Assembly (NCBI GenBank): GCA_028871795.1
Contig: JAGWMG010000002.1
Location: 264,106-328,105, forward strand
Source of the DNA: Alphaproteobacteria bacterium
GTDB lineage: Bacteria; Pseudomonadota; Alphaproteobacteria; Micropepsales; Micropepsaceae
DNA: 64,000 nt
Direction of reading: 5' to 3'
How positions within the stretch are numbered: the stretch's first letter is position 1; the number at the start of each line of letters is the position of its first letter. The position numbers and the translations under genes were made by a program. The notes beneath the pieces are model-generated. The model did no database searches, was not told where the DNA came from, and saw only the letters and a list, made by a program, of their open reading frames with translations. This document shows positions 36,489 through 45,175 of the stretch, in pieces.

Positions 36489-37406
36489 ATCGCGCCAACG
36501 CTCTCCTTTACCCCCCGCTACATCACCGCCCGCGACGGCACGCGGCTGCGCACGGGCGTGTTCGAGGCAAATCCATCGCGCGGCGTCTGCGCCCTGCTCG
36601 GAGGCCAGACCGAGTTCATCGAGAAATATGTCGAGGTGATCGGCGAATTGCAGGCGCGCGGCTTCACGGTCGCGACTTTCGATTGGCGCGGTCACGGCGG
36701 CAGCGCCCGCGCGCTCGCCGATCCGCTGAAAGTGCATGTCCGCGATTTCCGCGAATACGACGACGACCTGACGAGTTTCCTCGAACAGGTCGTGAAGCCG
36801 ATCTCGCCCAAGCCGCCGCTGGCGCTGGCCCATTCCATGGGCGCTCACATCCTCTTGCGCACGCTGCACGATAGGCCCGCCGCGTTTTCCGCCGCCGCGC
36901 TGAGCGCGCCGATGCTGGGCATTGCCGCGCGCGGCTATCCCGCGTGGCTTGCGCGGCTCGTAACGGCGCTGCAGAATCTTTTCGGCCGGTCGGATGTCTT
37001 CGCCTGGGGCATGGCACAGCGCGATCCATACCTTACAAATTTTGACACGCAGCTCGTGACCTCGGACCGCCGCCGTTTCGCGCGCACGCAGGACTTCCTG
37101 AAGAGCCATCCCGCGATCCGCCTGGCGGGGCCGACCTGGGGCTGGATCGAAGCCGCCTACCGCTCGATGGGCCGCGTGATGGCGCCGGGCTTCGCGCAGG
37201 CGATCCAAACACCGGTGCTGATCTGCGGCGCCGGCCGCGACCGCATCGTTTTGACAGACGCGGAACGCGAATTCGCCCGCCGCCTGCCGCACGGCACCTA
37301 TCTGGAGCTAACCGATGCCGAACACGAAATCCTGATGGAGAACGACTCCATCCGCGCCCGCTTCTGGCAGGCGTTCGACGAGTTCGTGGGGCAGGTGTCG
37401 CCCTAA
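36489..37406 (+). CDS. Alpha/beta hydrolase, monoglyceride lipase/lysophospholipase type, unusual start
   Basis: A serine hydrolase of about 300 residues. LLGGQTEFIEKYVEVIGEL and TFDWRGHGGSARAL mark the cap-opening region; the nucleophile Ser is in LAHSMGAH, the acid in CGAGRDRIV and His in DAEHEILM. The first usable start codon in frame is GTG 36558, but codons before it read FTPRYITARDGTRLRTG, which is the expected first beta-strand of this family, so translation should begin upstream. The frame has no ATG, GTG or TTG there; ATC 36489, just after the SCP2 stop codon, is the best candidate for a rare start. I give the longer frame; the start is uncertain. Confidence 0.8.
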   Translation: MAPTLSFTPRYITARDGTRLRTGVFEANPSRGVCALLGGQTEFIEKYVEVIGELQARGFTVATFDWRGHGGSARALADPLKVHVRDFREYDDDLTSFLEQVVKPISPKPPLALAHSMGAHILLRTLHDRPAAFSAAALSAPMLGIAARGYPAWLARLVTALQNLFGRSDVFAWGMAQRDPYLTNFDTQLVTSDRRRFARTQDFLKSHPAIRLAGPTWGWIEAAYRSMGRVMAPGFAQAIQTPVLICGAGRDRIVLTDAEREFARRLPHGTYLELTDAEHEILMENDSIRARFWQAFDEFVGQVSP

Positions 37407-37426
37407 CTCATCTTTTCATGGCCCGC

Positions 37427-38209
37427 CTAACCCGCCAGGAACTTCAGCGCCTGCGCATGGACGCGCGCATCGCCCGCCGCGATCACGCGCCCGCCGTCGG
37501 GGCAAGGCCGGCCGCGCCAGTCGGTCACCACGCCGCCCGCCGCCTCGACGATGGGAATCAGCGCCTGGATGTCCCAGGGCTTGAGCCGGTCCTCCACGAT
37601 CACGTCCGCGAAGCCCATGGCCAGAAGGCCGTACGCATAACAATCCCCGCCGAAGCGGGTGAGCAGACACGCCTGCGACAAGGCTCTGAACGCCTCCTGT
37701 TCGGACTCGTTGAAATAACTCCACGGATCGGTCGTCATCAGCACGGCTTCGGCCAGCCCCGCGCAGGGTCGCACGGCAAGCCGGCTCTTGCCCTGCGGCG
37801 CGTGCAGGAAGGCGCCGCCCGCCGTTCCCACGAAGCGCTCGCGCAGCACCGGCTGGTCCAGGATGCCGAGCGCCGGCGCGCTGTCCTCGTTCAAGGCGAT
37901 CAGCGTGCCCCATTGCATCTGGCCGGTGATGAAGGCGCGCGTGCCGTCGACCGGATCGAGCACCCAGACACGCCCGCTGGTGCCCGGCTCTTCGCCATAC
38001 TCCTCGCCCAGGATGCCGTCCTGGGGCCGTTCGGCCTTGATGAGGGTGCGGATGGCTTCCTCGGCGCGCTTGTCGGCGGCGGTGACGGGATCGAACATGG
38101 CGACACCCTTGTCGATCACCTCGATGCGCTTGCGGAAATAGGGACGAATCACCTCGCCCGCCGCGTCCGCAAGTTTGTGCGCAAAAGCGATGTCGTCGGC
38201 GATGGGCAT
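37427..38209 (-). CDS. hisN: Inositol-monophosphatase-family phosphatase, HisN-type histidinol phosphatase
   Basis: A 260-residue Mg-dependent phosphatase. Metal and substrate motifs are GEEYGEE (about 69-75), WVLDPVDGTRAFITG (about 82-96) and LKPWDIQALIPIVEAAGG (about 209-226). The RAFITGQMQWGTLIAL block is the one that separates histidinol-phosphatases from inositol and CysQ phosphatases, so conversion of histidinol phosphate to histidinol is the best guess. It follows typA by one base on the same strand, so the two are probably co-transcribed. Confidence 0.88.
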   Translation of the reverse strand: MPIADDIAFAHKLADAAGEVIRPYFRKRIEVIDKGVAMFDPVTAADKRAEEAIRTLIKAERPQDGILGEEYGEEPGTSGRVWVLDPVDGTRAFITGQMQWGTLIALNEDSAPALGILDQPVLRERFVGTAGGAFLHAPQGKSRLAVRPCAGLAEAVLMTTDPWSYFNESEQEAFRALSQACLLTRFGGDCYAYGLLAMGFADVIVEDRLKPWDIQALIPIVEAAGGVVTDWRGRPCPDGGRVIAAGDARVHAQALKFLAG

Positions 38210-38210
38210 G

Positions 38211-40046
38211 TCAGGAAAGGTCCGCTCCCGCCCGCGCCGCGCGCTTGCGCTGATGCGGATCGAGGTCGCGCTTGCGGATGCGGATCGACTGGGGCGTGAC
38301 CTCCACCAGCTCGTCCTCCTCGATATAGGCGATGGCCTGCTCCAGCGTCATCGGCACGATCGGGGTGAGGCGCACCGCCTCGTCCTTCGAGGTCGTGCGG
38401 ATGTTGGTGAGCTGCTTGGCGCGCAGCGGATTGACGTCGAGATCGTTGTCCTTGGCGTTCTGGCCGACGATCATGCCTTGATAGACTTTCGTCCCCGGCA
38501 CCACGAACAGCTTGCCGCGCTCTTCAAGATACCAGAGCGCATAGGCGACCGCTTCGCCGTCGCCGGTGGAAATCAGCACGCCGTTGACGCGCCCGGCGAC
38601 CGGTCCCTTGTAGGGCGCATAGCCGTGGAACATGCGGTTGATGACGCCGGTGCCGCGCGTGTCCGTCAGGAATTCGCCGTGATAGCCGATCAGACCGCGC
38701 GACGGCGCCCAGAAGGTGAGCCGCGTCTTGCCCGCGCCGGTCGGGCGCATGTCGGTCATCTCGCCCTTGCGGTTGGAAATCTTCTCGATCACCACGCCGG
38801 TGTAGGGATCGTCGACGTCGACGGTGACTTCCTCGATGGGCTCCAGCCGCTGGCCCGTCGCAGGATCGCTCTTGTACAGCACCCGCGGCCGGCTGATGGA
38901 AACCTCGAAGCCTTCGCGCCGCATGGTCTCGATCAACACGCCGAGCTGCAGTTCGCCGCGCCCGGCGACTTCGTAGGCGCCCTCGCCGGTCTCGCGCACA
39001 TGGATGGCGACATTGCCTTCCGCCTCGCGCAGCAGTCGGTCGCGGATCACGCGGCTCTGCACCTTGTCGCCTTCGCGCCCCGCCAGCGGGGAATCGTTCA
39101 CCGAAACGGTCATCGCCAGGGTCGGCGGATCGATGGGCGTCGCGAAGATTGGCGTCTCCACTTGGACGTCGCACAGGGTGTCCGCGACGGTCGCGGTCTG
39201 CAGCCCGGCGATGGCGACGATGTCGCCGGCCTCGGCGCGCTCCACGGGGACGCGCGCCAGCCCACGGAACGCCAGGAGCTTGGTGGCGCGGGCGCGTTCG
39301 ACCGTCCTGCCGTCGCGGCTCAACGCCTTGATCTGGCGATTGACGGTGATGGCGCCGGATTCGATGCGTCCGGTCAGGACGCGGCCCAGATAGGGATCGG
39401 CCTCCAATGTTGTCACCAGCATCGCGAAGGGGAATTCGTCGCCCGCCGCTGCCAGCGGCTTCGGTTTGGGAACATCCGCGACAATTCGGGCAAACAGAGG
39501 CGACAAATCTCTGCGTTCATCGCCAAGGTCGGCGACCGCCCAGCCTTGCCGGCCGGATGCGTAAAGGACATGAAAGTCCAATTGATCGTCGTTGGCTTCA
39601 AGCGCCAGGAACAGATCGAAGATCGATTCCAACGTCTCCTTCGGCTGGGCGTCGGAGCGGTCGATTTTGTTGATGACGACGATCGGCTTCAAGCCGAGCT
39701 TGAGCGCTTTGGAGAGGACGAACTTGGTCTGCGGCATGACCGATTCCGCGGCGTCGACCAGCAGAACGACGCCGTCCACCATCGACAGGATGCGCTCCAC
39801 CTCGCCGCCGAAGTCGGCGTGGCCCGGCGTATCCACGATGTTGATGCGGGTTTTGCCCCATTCCACGCTGGTGCATTTGGCGAGAATGGTGATGCCGCGT
39901 TCGCGCTCCAGGTCGTTGGAATCGAGCGCGCGCTCTTCCATATGCTGGTTTTCGCGCACCGAGCCAGATTGCTTGAGAAGCTGGTCCACGAGCGTCGTCT
40001 TGCCGTGATCGACGTGGGCGATGATGGCGATATTGCGAATGTCCAT
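38211..40046 (-). CDS. typA: Ribosome-associated translational GTPase TypA/BipA
   Basis: A 611-residue GTPase of the EF-G-like family involved in ribosome assembly and stress or cold adaptation. G1 is AHVDHGKTTL (10-19), G2 ERGITI, G3 DTPGHADFGGEVERIL, G4 NKIDR. Domains II, III and V follow, and the TypA-specific C-terminal domain has GLIGYHGEFLTDTRGTGVIN and KVYQGMIVGQNAKDNDL. Full length, with no oddities. It is followed by hisN. Confidence 0.97.
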   Translation of the reverse strand: MDIRNIAIIAHVDHGKTTLVDQLLKQSGSVRENQHMEERALDSNDLERERGITILAKCTSVEWGKTRINIVDTPGHADFGGEVERILSMVDGVVLLVDAAESVMPQTKFVLSKALKLGLKPIVVINKIDRSDAQPKETLESIFDLFLALEANDDQLDFHVLYASGRQGWAVADLGDERRDLSPLFARIVADVPKPKPLAAAGDEFPFAMLVTTLEADPYLGRVLTGRIESGAITVNRQIKALSRDGRTVERARATKLLAFRGLARVPVERAEAGDIVAIAGLQTATVADTLCDVQVETPIFATPIDPPTLAMTVSVNDSPLAGREGDKVQSRVIRDRLLREAEGNVAIHVRETGEGAYEVAGRGELQLGVLIETMRREGFEVSISRPRVLYKSDPATGQRLEPIEEVTVDVDDPYTGVVIEKISNRKGEMTDMRPTGAGKTRLTFWAPSRGLIGYHGEFLTDTRGTGVINRMFHGYAPYKGPVAGRVNGVLISTGDGEAVAYALWYLEERGKLFVVPGTKVYQGMIVGQNAKDNDLDVNPLRAKQLTNIRTTSKDEAVRLTPIVPMTLEQAIAYIEEDELVEVTPQSIRIRKRDLDPHQRKRAARAGADLS

Positions 40047-40106
40047 GGGCCTGCGCTCTCTAAGCGCTGGCTTATAGAGGCGGCAATCGGTGGGAGCAAC
40101 CGCCGG

Positions 40107-40526
40107 CTAGAATTGTCCGACCGGTTTGAGCTCCCAGCGCGTATCGGAATGGTAAACCGCCACAACGGCGCAGACGGGGCCGAAAAATCCCGTCGCCGCC
40201 TTCAGCGCCTTCGCCGTCGCCAGCACGTCGGTCTCGTGTTCAACATCAGGCACCGGGTGGCCGGCGCAACGCTGGTGGGCGGCGACCACAAGAACGCGCG
40301 GCGCGTGCGCGGCAATAAGGAGGTTGACTTGGCTGACTGCCGTCTGCCATTCGCTGCTGCGTTCGGGCCTTGTCAGACCGTCTGGCCCTGGAACCGCAAT
40401 GAAATCAACTCCCTCTACGCCGAGAAGTGTGGCAAGGCGCCGGTTCAGGTCGACCTTGTGCTGGTGCAGACGCCAATCGGCACAAGTAAGCGCGACCGCA
40501 AGCTTCTTGTGCTTCCATCCCCACAT
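40107..40526 (-). CDS. Miniature beta-carbonic-anhydrase-like protein
   Basis: A 139-residue cytoplasmic protein. VALTCADWRLHQ (Cys15-x-Asp17-x-Arg19) and VVAAHQRCAGHP (His84-x-x-Cys87) reproduce the CxDxR ... HxxC zinc and dyad pattern of beta-class carbonic anhydrases, but the protein is about 60-80 residues shorter than typical members and the glycine after HxxC is replaced. It may bind zinc; anhydrase activity is doubtful. The ATG has a GGAG site at seven bases. It lies upstream of typA on the same strand. The 298 bases before the RND operon hold no recognisable gene. Confidence 0.65.
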   Translation of the reverse strand: MWGWKHKKLAVALTCADWRLHQHKVDLNRRLATLLGVEGVDFIAVPGPDGLTRPERSSEWQTAVSQVNLLIAAHAPRVLVVAAHQRCAGHPVPDVEHETDVLATAKALKAATGFFGPVCAVVAVYHSDTRWELKPVGQF

Positions 40527-40824
40527 ATACCGCTCCCCCTCGATGCGACGCCCGGCCGGGATTCTGAGACGCCCGCTAAGTTATCAACGAGCCAAGGGCT
40601 TCGTACAATGGGACAAATGCGTAAATTTGTGCTGCATGAAAAGCGAGCATCGGCATGCGAAGAATAATGCCCGAAGCCCCAAACCCCCGCGACGGCATCC
40701 CCATGCCGACGACGGTCCTTTTCGTGCGCCGCACGCAACCGGTAGGCTGCCGAGCCACCGCCTGTAGCGCGTTCGTTTGCAATCGCCGGCCCAACCGCGG
40801 CCGGCCGGGTTCCGGGGCCCGACA

Positions 40825-42042
40825 ATGAACATCCGATTCACCAACGCACTCGATGCCTTGCCTGCGCGGGTGCAGAGGTTCCCGCAAGCTTGGGGGCGGC
40901 TCGGCGCGCGCGCGCGGTGGCTTGGCGGTGCGCTGGCGGTTGCCGTCATTCTCGCATCGGCTTGGTATTTCCTGGGCGGACAATCGGGCGCCGGCAGGAG
41001 CCCTGCGATGCCGGTCATCGTTGCCAAGGCGGCGCGCAAGGACGTCACCATCGTCGAGCACACGATCGGAACCGTCGTCGCCAATACGACCGTGCAGGTG
41101 ACGGCGCGCGTCTCGGGCCAGTTGATGACCGCGTACTTCAAGGAAGGACAAACCGTCCGCGCCGGCGATCTTCTCTTCCGCATCGATCCTAAGCCCTACG
41201 CCGCCGCCCTCGATCAGGCGCGCGCCCAGTTGGCGAAAGATTCGGCTCTGCTCGCCAACGCCGTGAACGATCGCCGACGCTTCGACGCCCTATTCGCGCA
41301 GAACGCCGCGTCGTCGCAACAGCGCGACCAGGCCGACACCACCGCCAAGAGCATGGCCGCCACCGTCGCCGCCGACCGCGCCGCCTTGGACATCGCTCAG
41401 CTCAATCTCGGTTACACCGACATCCGCTCGCCGGTCGACGGCAAGACCGGCCCCATTCTCATTCAACCGGGTAATCTCATCGGCGCCGGCGGTTCCAATG
41501 CGCTCGTCGTCGTCGCCCAGATCCAACCGGTGAAGGTCTCGTTTTCGCTTCCGCAAACCGATCTGCCCCAGATCCAGGCGCGCGACCGGGCGCATGAACT
41601 CACGGCCTTCGTAAGTTCGCGTGAGGCGGGCGGGCAACAGCTGACCGCGCCGGTCGATTTCATCACCAACGCAGTCAATGCGCAAACCGGAACGATCGAG
41701 TTGCGGGCCACCTTCGATAATCGCGACCAAGAGCTGGTGCCGGGGCAGTTGGTGGATGTCGCCGTCAGCCTGCAGAACCTGAAGCGCGCCACCACCGTCC
41801 CGCGCGAAGCCGTGAACGACGGACCCAACGGACGTTACATATATGTCGTTACGCCAAGCAAGGCGGCGGAAATGCGTCCGGTCAAGGTCCTTTTCGACGA
41901 CGGAATCAACATGGCCGTGAGCGGCGGCGTCAAGCCGGGCGACAAAGTCGTCACCGACGGCCAGCTTCGTCTGGTGCCGGGTGCGAAGGTCAGCGTCGAA
42001 GAAGCGGGCGGCAGGAAGGCAAAATCCACGGACGCGCCATGA
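40825..42042 (+). CDS. RND efflux periplasmic adaptor (MdtA/AcrA type)
   Basis: A 405-residue membrane-fusion protein that links the inner-membrane pump to an outer-membrane channel. It has an N-terminal membrane anchor (LGGALAVAVILASAWYFLG), a lipoyl-like domain (VTARVSGQLMTAYFKEGQTVRAGDLLFRIDP), a coiled hairpin (ALDQARAQLAKDSALLANAV...), and beta-barrel and membrane-proximal domains (QIQPVKVSFSLPQTDL, VPREAVNDG). ATG 40825 is the sensible start; a frame 16 codons longer has no support. Its last codons overlap the permease ATG by four bases. Confidence 0.94.
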   Translation: MNIRFTNALDALPARVQRFPQAWGRLGARARWLGGALAVAVILASAWYFLGGQSGAGRSPAMPVIVAKAARKDVTIVEHTIGTVVANTTVQVTARVSGQLMTAYFKEGQTVRAGDLLFRIDPKPYAAALDQARAQLAKDSALLANAVNDRRRFDALFAQNAASSQQRDQADTTAKSMAATVAADRAALDIAQLNLGYTDIRSPVDGKTGPILIQPGNLIGAGGSNALVVVAQIQPVKVSFSLPQTDLPQIQARDRAHELTAFVSSREAGGQQLTAPVDFITNAVNAQTGTIELRATFDNRDQELVPGQLVDVAVSLQNLKRATTVPREAVNDGPNGRYIYVVTPSKAAEMRPVKVLFDDGINMAVSGGVKPGDKVVTDGQLRLVPGAKVSVEEAGGRKAKSTDAP

Positions 42043-45000
42043 ATCTTTCCGCCCCCTTCATCCTCCGTCCGGTGATGACGACGCTGATGATGGCGGCGTT
42101 GGTGATCTTCGGCGTTTTCGGCTATTCCACGCTTCCGGTCAGCGAGCTGCCCAGCGTCGACTTCCCGACCATCGTGGTGTCGGCCAACTTGGCCGGTGCC
42201 GATCCCGAGACGATGGCCTCGGCGGTGGCAACGCCCATTGAAGGTCAGCTTTCGACGATTGCCGGCATCGATTCGATGACTTCGCAGAGCGTGTTGGGCA
42301 ACACGCAGATCACGATCCAGTTCAAGCTCGACCGCGACATCGACGCCGCGTCGCAGGACGTGCAGCAGGCCATCTCGGCCGTCATCCGCAAATTGCCGCC
42401 GCAAATGACGACGCCGCCTACCCTGCGCAAGGTGAACCCGGCCGATACGCCAATCCTTTTCCTGGCGATGAGTTCGGACGCGCTGCCTTTGTCCGACGTC
42501 GACAAATATGCCGAAACACTGCTGGCGCGGCAACTGTCGACGCTGGACGGCGTGGCGCAGGTCAACGTCTTCGGTTCGCAGAAATATGCCGTGCGCATTC
42601 AAGCCGACCCCATGGCGCTGGCGACGCGGCAGATCGGAATCGACCAGCTTTCCGGTGCCGTCGGTTCGGCGAACGTCAACGTCGCGACGGGAACCCTGAA
42701 CGGACCGACCCGCACTTCCGTCATCCACGCCACCGGTCAATTGAACAACGCCTCCGAATTCGCGCGACAGGTCGTTGCTTACCGCAACGGCGCGCCGGTG
42801 CGCCTCAAAGACGTCGCGAATGTCGTGGACAGCGTCGAGAATATCCGGACGGCAAGTTGGTTCAACGGCAAGCGCGCCGTCGTGCTTGCGATCCAGCGTC
42901 AGCCCGGCTCCAACACCATCGAGGTCGTCAATGAGATAAAGCGGGTGCTGCCGCATTTCATGGCACAGCTTCCCGCTTCCGTGAAACTGCAGACGATACA
43001 CGATCGCAGCGATTCGATCCGCGCCTCGATCGGCGATGTCCAACTGACGCTCGTGGTCGCCGCGATTCTTGTGATTGGCGTCATATTCGTGTTCTTGCGG
43101 ACCTTGTCGGCAACCTTCATTCCGTCGTTGGCCCTGCCGATCGCCGTCATCGGCACCTTCGCCGGCATGTCCTATTTCGGATACAGCCTCGACAATCTCT
43201 CGCTGATGGCGTTGACGCTGTCGGTCGGCTTTGTCGTCGACGACGCCATCGTCATGCTCGAAAACATCGTGCGCCACGTCGAAGCGGGCGAGGCGGCGTT
43301 CGACGCCGCGCTCAAGGGAGCGCGGGAGATCGCTTTCACGATTCTATCGATGACGATATCGCTTGCGGCGGTGTTCATCCCGGTGTTGTTCATGGGCGGC
43401 ATCGTCGGACGCCTGTTGCACGAATTCGCGGTGACGATCGTCCTGGCCATCGTGTTTTCCGGCCTGGTATCCGTGACGCTGACCCCGATGCTGTGCAGCC
43501 GCATCCTCAAGGACGAACGCGGCCAGCGCCACGGCGCCTTCTATCGTTGGAGCGAACGGACCCTCCACGCCATGCAGGATTTCTACGAACGTACGCTGCA
43601 TTGGAGTCTGGAGCACCAGCGTGCGATCTTCTTTGTTTTCGCGGGAAGCCTGATCGCGACCGTGGGGCTGTTCTACGTCATGCCCCAGGACTTCCTGCCC
43701 AGCGAAGATACCGGAATGATCGTCGGCAACACCGAGGCGGCGAATGGAACCTCGTTCACGCAGATGGTGAAATACCAGCAACAGGCGGCGCGCATAACCA
43801 TTGCCGACCCCGACGTCAACGGTGTGATGTCGGCCGTGAACAATTCGAACACCGGCAGGCTCATCATCCATCTCAAGGATCGTTCCGAACGAACTTCATC
43901 GGCCGATCAGATCGTGCGCGAACTGCGCCCCAAACTCGCGCGCATTCCTGGGCTCAATGTGTATATGCAAAACCCGCCCAGTCTGCGCATCGGCGGGATA
44001 CAGTCGAAATCGCAATATCAATATACCCTGCAAGACCTCGACCTGGACGAATTGCAGTCGGCGACGACGCGCCTGACGCAGGCTCTTGCCGCGGAGTCGG
44101 GTTTCGTGGACGTGACCAATGACCTGTATCTCTCCACGCCGACCGTGACCGTGAATATCGATCGCGACCGGGCGGCGGCGCTCGGCGTCACGCCGCAGAC
44201 GATCGAAAACGCCTTGGGAACGGCTTTCGGCGGACAGCAAGTCTCACAGATTTTCGGCTCGTCGGACGAGTATCAGGTAATTCTGGAATTATTGCCGCAA
44301 TATCAGGCGGACGCCGCATCGCTTTCGCGCCTCTACGTCACGGCAAACAACGGAACGCTCGTACCGCTGACCGCGGTGACGAAAATCGGCACGACTACGA
44401 CACCGCTCAGCATCAACCATCTTGGGCAATTGCCTTCGTCTACAATCTCGTTCGATCTCGGCCCCGGCATGGCGCTCAGCGATGCGGTTTCCGTCATCGA
44501 CAGGGTGAAACGGCAGGTCGCGATTCCGGCAGCGATTCAATCCAGCTTCCAGGGCACGGCCGCGGCTTTTCAAGGCTCGATGAGCAACGTTTCGGAACTG
44601 CTGATCATCGCCATCATCGTCGTCTATATCGTCCTGGGTATCCTCTACGAAAGCTTCGTGCATCCGCTGACGATCCTGTCAGGACTGCCTTCGGCCGCGG
44701 TGGGCGCGCTGCTGACTTTGGCGTTGTTCCGCACGCCGCTCAGCCTCTACGCTTTTGTCGGCATGATCATGCTGATCGGCATCGTGAAGAAGAACGCGAT
44801 TATGATGATCGACTTCGCCTTGACCCGCCAGCGCAACGAAGGCGTGCCCGCCCGAACCGCCATCTTCGAAGCGGCACTGGTGCGTTTCCGTCCGATTATG
44901 ATGACGACGATGGCGGCCTTGATGGGGACCCTTCCCATTGCCATTGGACTTGGCAGCGGTTCTGAGGCGCGCCGCCCGCTCGGTCTTGCGGTCGTCGGCG

Positions 45001-45122
45001 GTTTGCTGCTTTCGCAACTGCTGACGCTTTACATCACGCCGGTGATCTTCGTGTATCTCGACCGGGTTGGCGCGCGCCTGAGCCGTCGCGACGCCGCTGG
45101 CCAGATCCGGCACGCGACCTAA
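42039..45122 (+). CDS. RND efflux permease, HAE1/MdtBC type
   Basis: A 1027-residue proton-driven drug/solute exporter of the inner membrane with the expected 12 membrane segments and two large periplasmic loops. The start FILRPVMTTLMMAALVIFGV, the TM4 proton-relay aspartates in SVGFVVDDAIVMLENIVRH and the second-half LIGIVKKNAIMMIDFALTRQ are signature features. The wording is closer to MdtB/MdtC than to AcrB. It is translationally coupled to the adaptor (ATGA). No outer-membrane channel gene or regulator is in the window. Confidence 0.95.
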   Translation: MNLSAPFILRPVMTTLMMAALVIFGVFGYSTLPVSELPSVDFPTIVVSANLAGADPETMASAVATPIEGQLSTIAGIDSMTSQSVLGNTQITIQFKLDRDIDAASQDVQQAISAVIRKLPPQMTTPPTLRKVNPADTPILFLAMSSDALPLSDVDKYAETLLARQLSTLDGVAQVNVFGSQKYAVRIQADPMALATRQIGIDQLSGAVGSANVNVATGTLNGPTRTSVIHATGQLNNASEFARQVVAYRNGAPVRLKDVANVVDSVENIRTASWFNGKRAVVLAIQRQPGSNTIEVVNEIKRVLPHFMAQLPASVKLQTIHDRSDSIRASIGDVQLTLVVAAILVIGVIFVFLRTLSATFIPSLALPIAVIGTFAGMSYFGYSLDNLSLMALTLSVGFVVDDAIVMLENIVRHVEAGEAAFDAALKGAREIAFTILSMTISLAAVFIPVLFMGGIVGRLLHEFAVTIVLAIVFSGLVSVTLTPMLCSRILKDERGQRHGAFYRWSERTLHAMQDFYERTLHWSLEHQRAIFFVFAGSLIATVGLFYVMPQDFLPSEDTGMIVGNTEAANGTSFTQMVKYQQQAARITIADPDVNGVMSAVNNSNTGRLIIHLKDRSERTSSADQIVRELRPKLARIPGLNVYMQNPPSLRIGGIQSKSQYQYTLQDLDLDELQSATTRLTQALAAESGFVDVTNDLYLSTPTVTVNIDRDRAAALGVTPQTIENALGTAFGGQQVSQIFGSSDEYQVILELLPQYQADAASLSRLYVTANNGTLVPLTAVTKIGTTTTPLSINHLGQLPSSTISFDLGPGMALSDAVSVIDRVKRQVAIPAAIQSSFQGTAAAFQGSMSNVSELLIIAIIVVYIVLGILYESFVHPLTILSGLPSAAVGALLTLALFRTPLSLYAFVGMIMLIGIVKKNAIMMIDFALTRQRNEGVPARTAIFEAALVRFRPIMMTTMAALMGTLPIAIGLGSGSEARRPLGLAVVGGLLLSQLLTLYITPVIFVYLDRVGARLSRRDAAGQIRHAT

Positions 45123-45130
45123 AAAGCAAA

Positions 45131-45152
45131 GGGCGCCGGTCGCCCGGCGCCC
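45131..45152 (-). terminator. Terminator between the RND and TonB-receptor genes
   Basis: GGGCGCCGG and CCGGCGCCC form a 9-base stem with a 4-base loop. On the minus strand TTTGCTTTTT follows, so it ends the TonB-dependent receptor transcript; on the plus strand it lies nine bases after the RND stop codon and may act both ways. Confidence 0.75.
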
Positions 45153-45175
45153 TGGCTGCAAGAGAGGCGGTCCGC

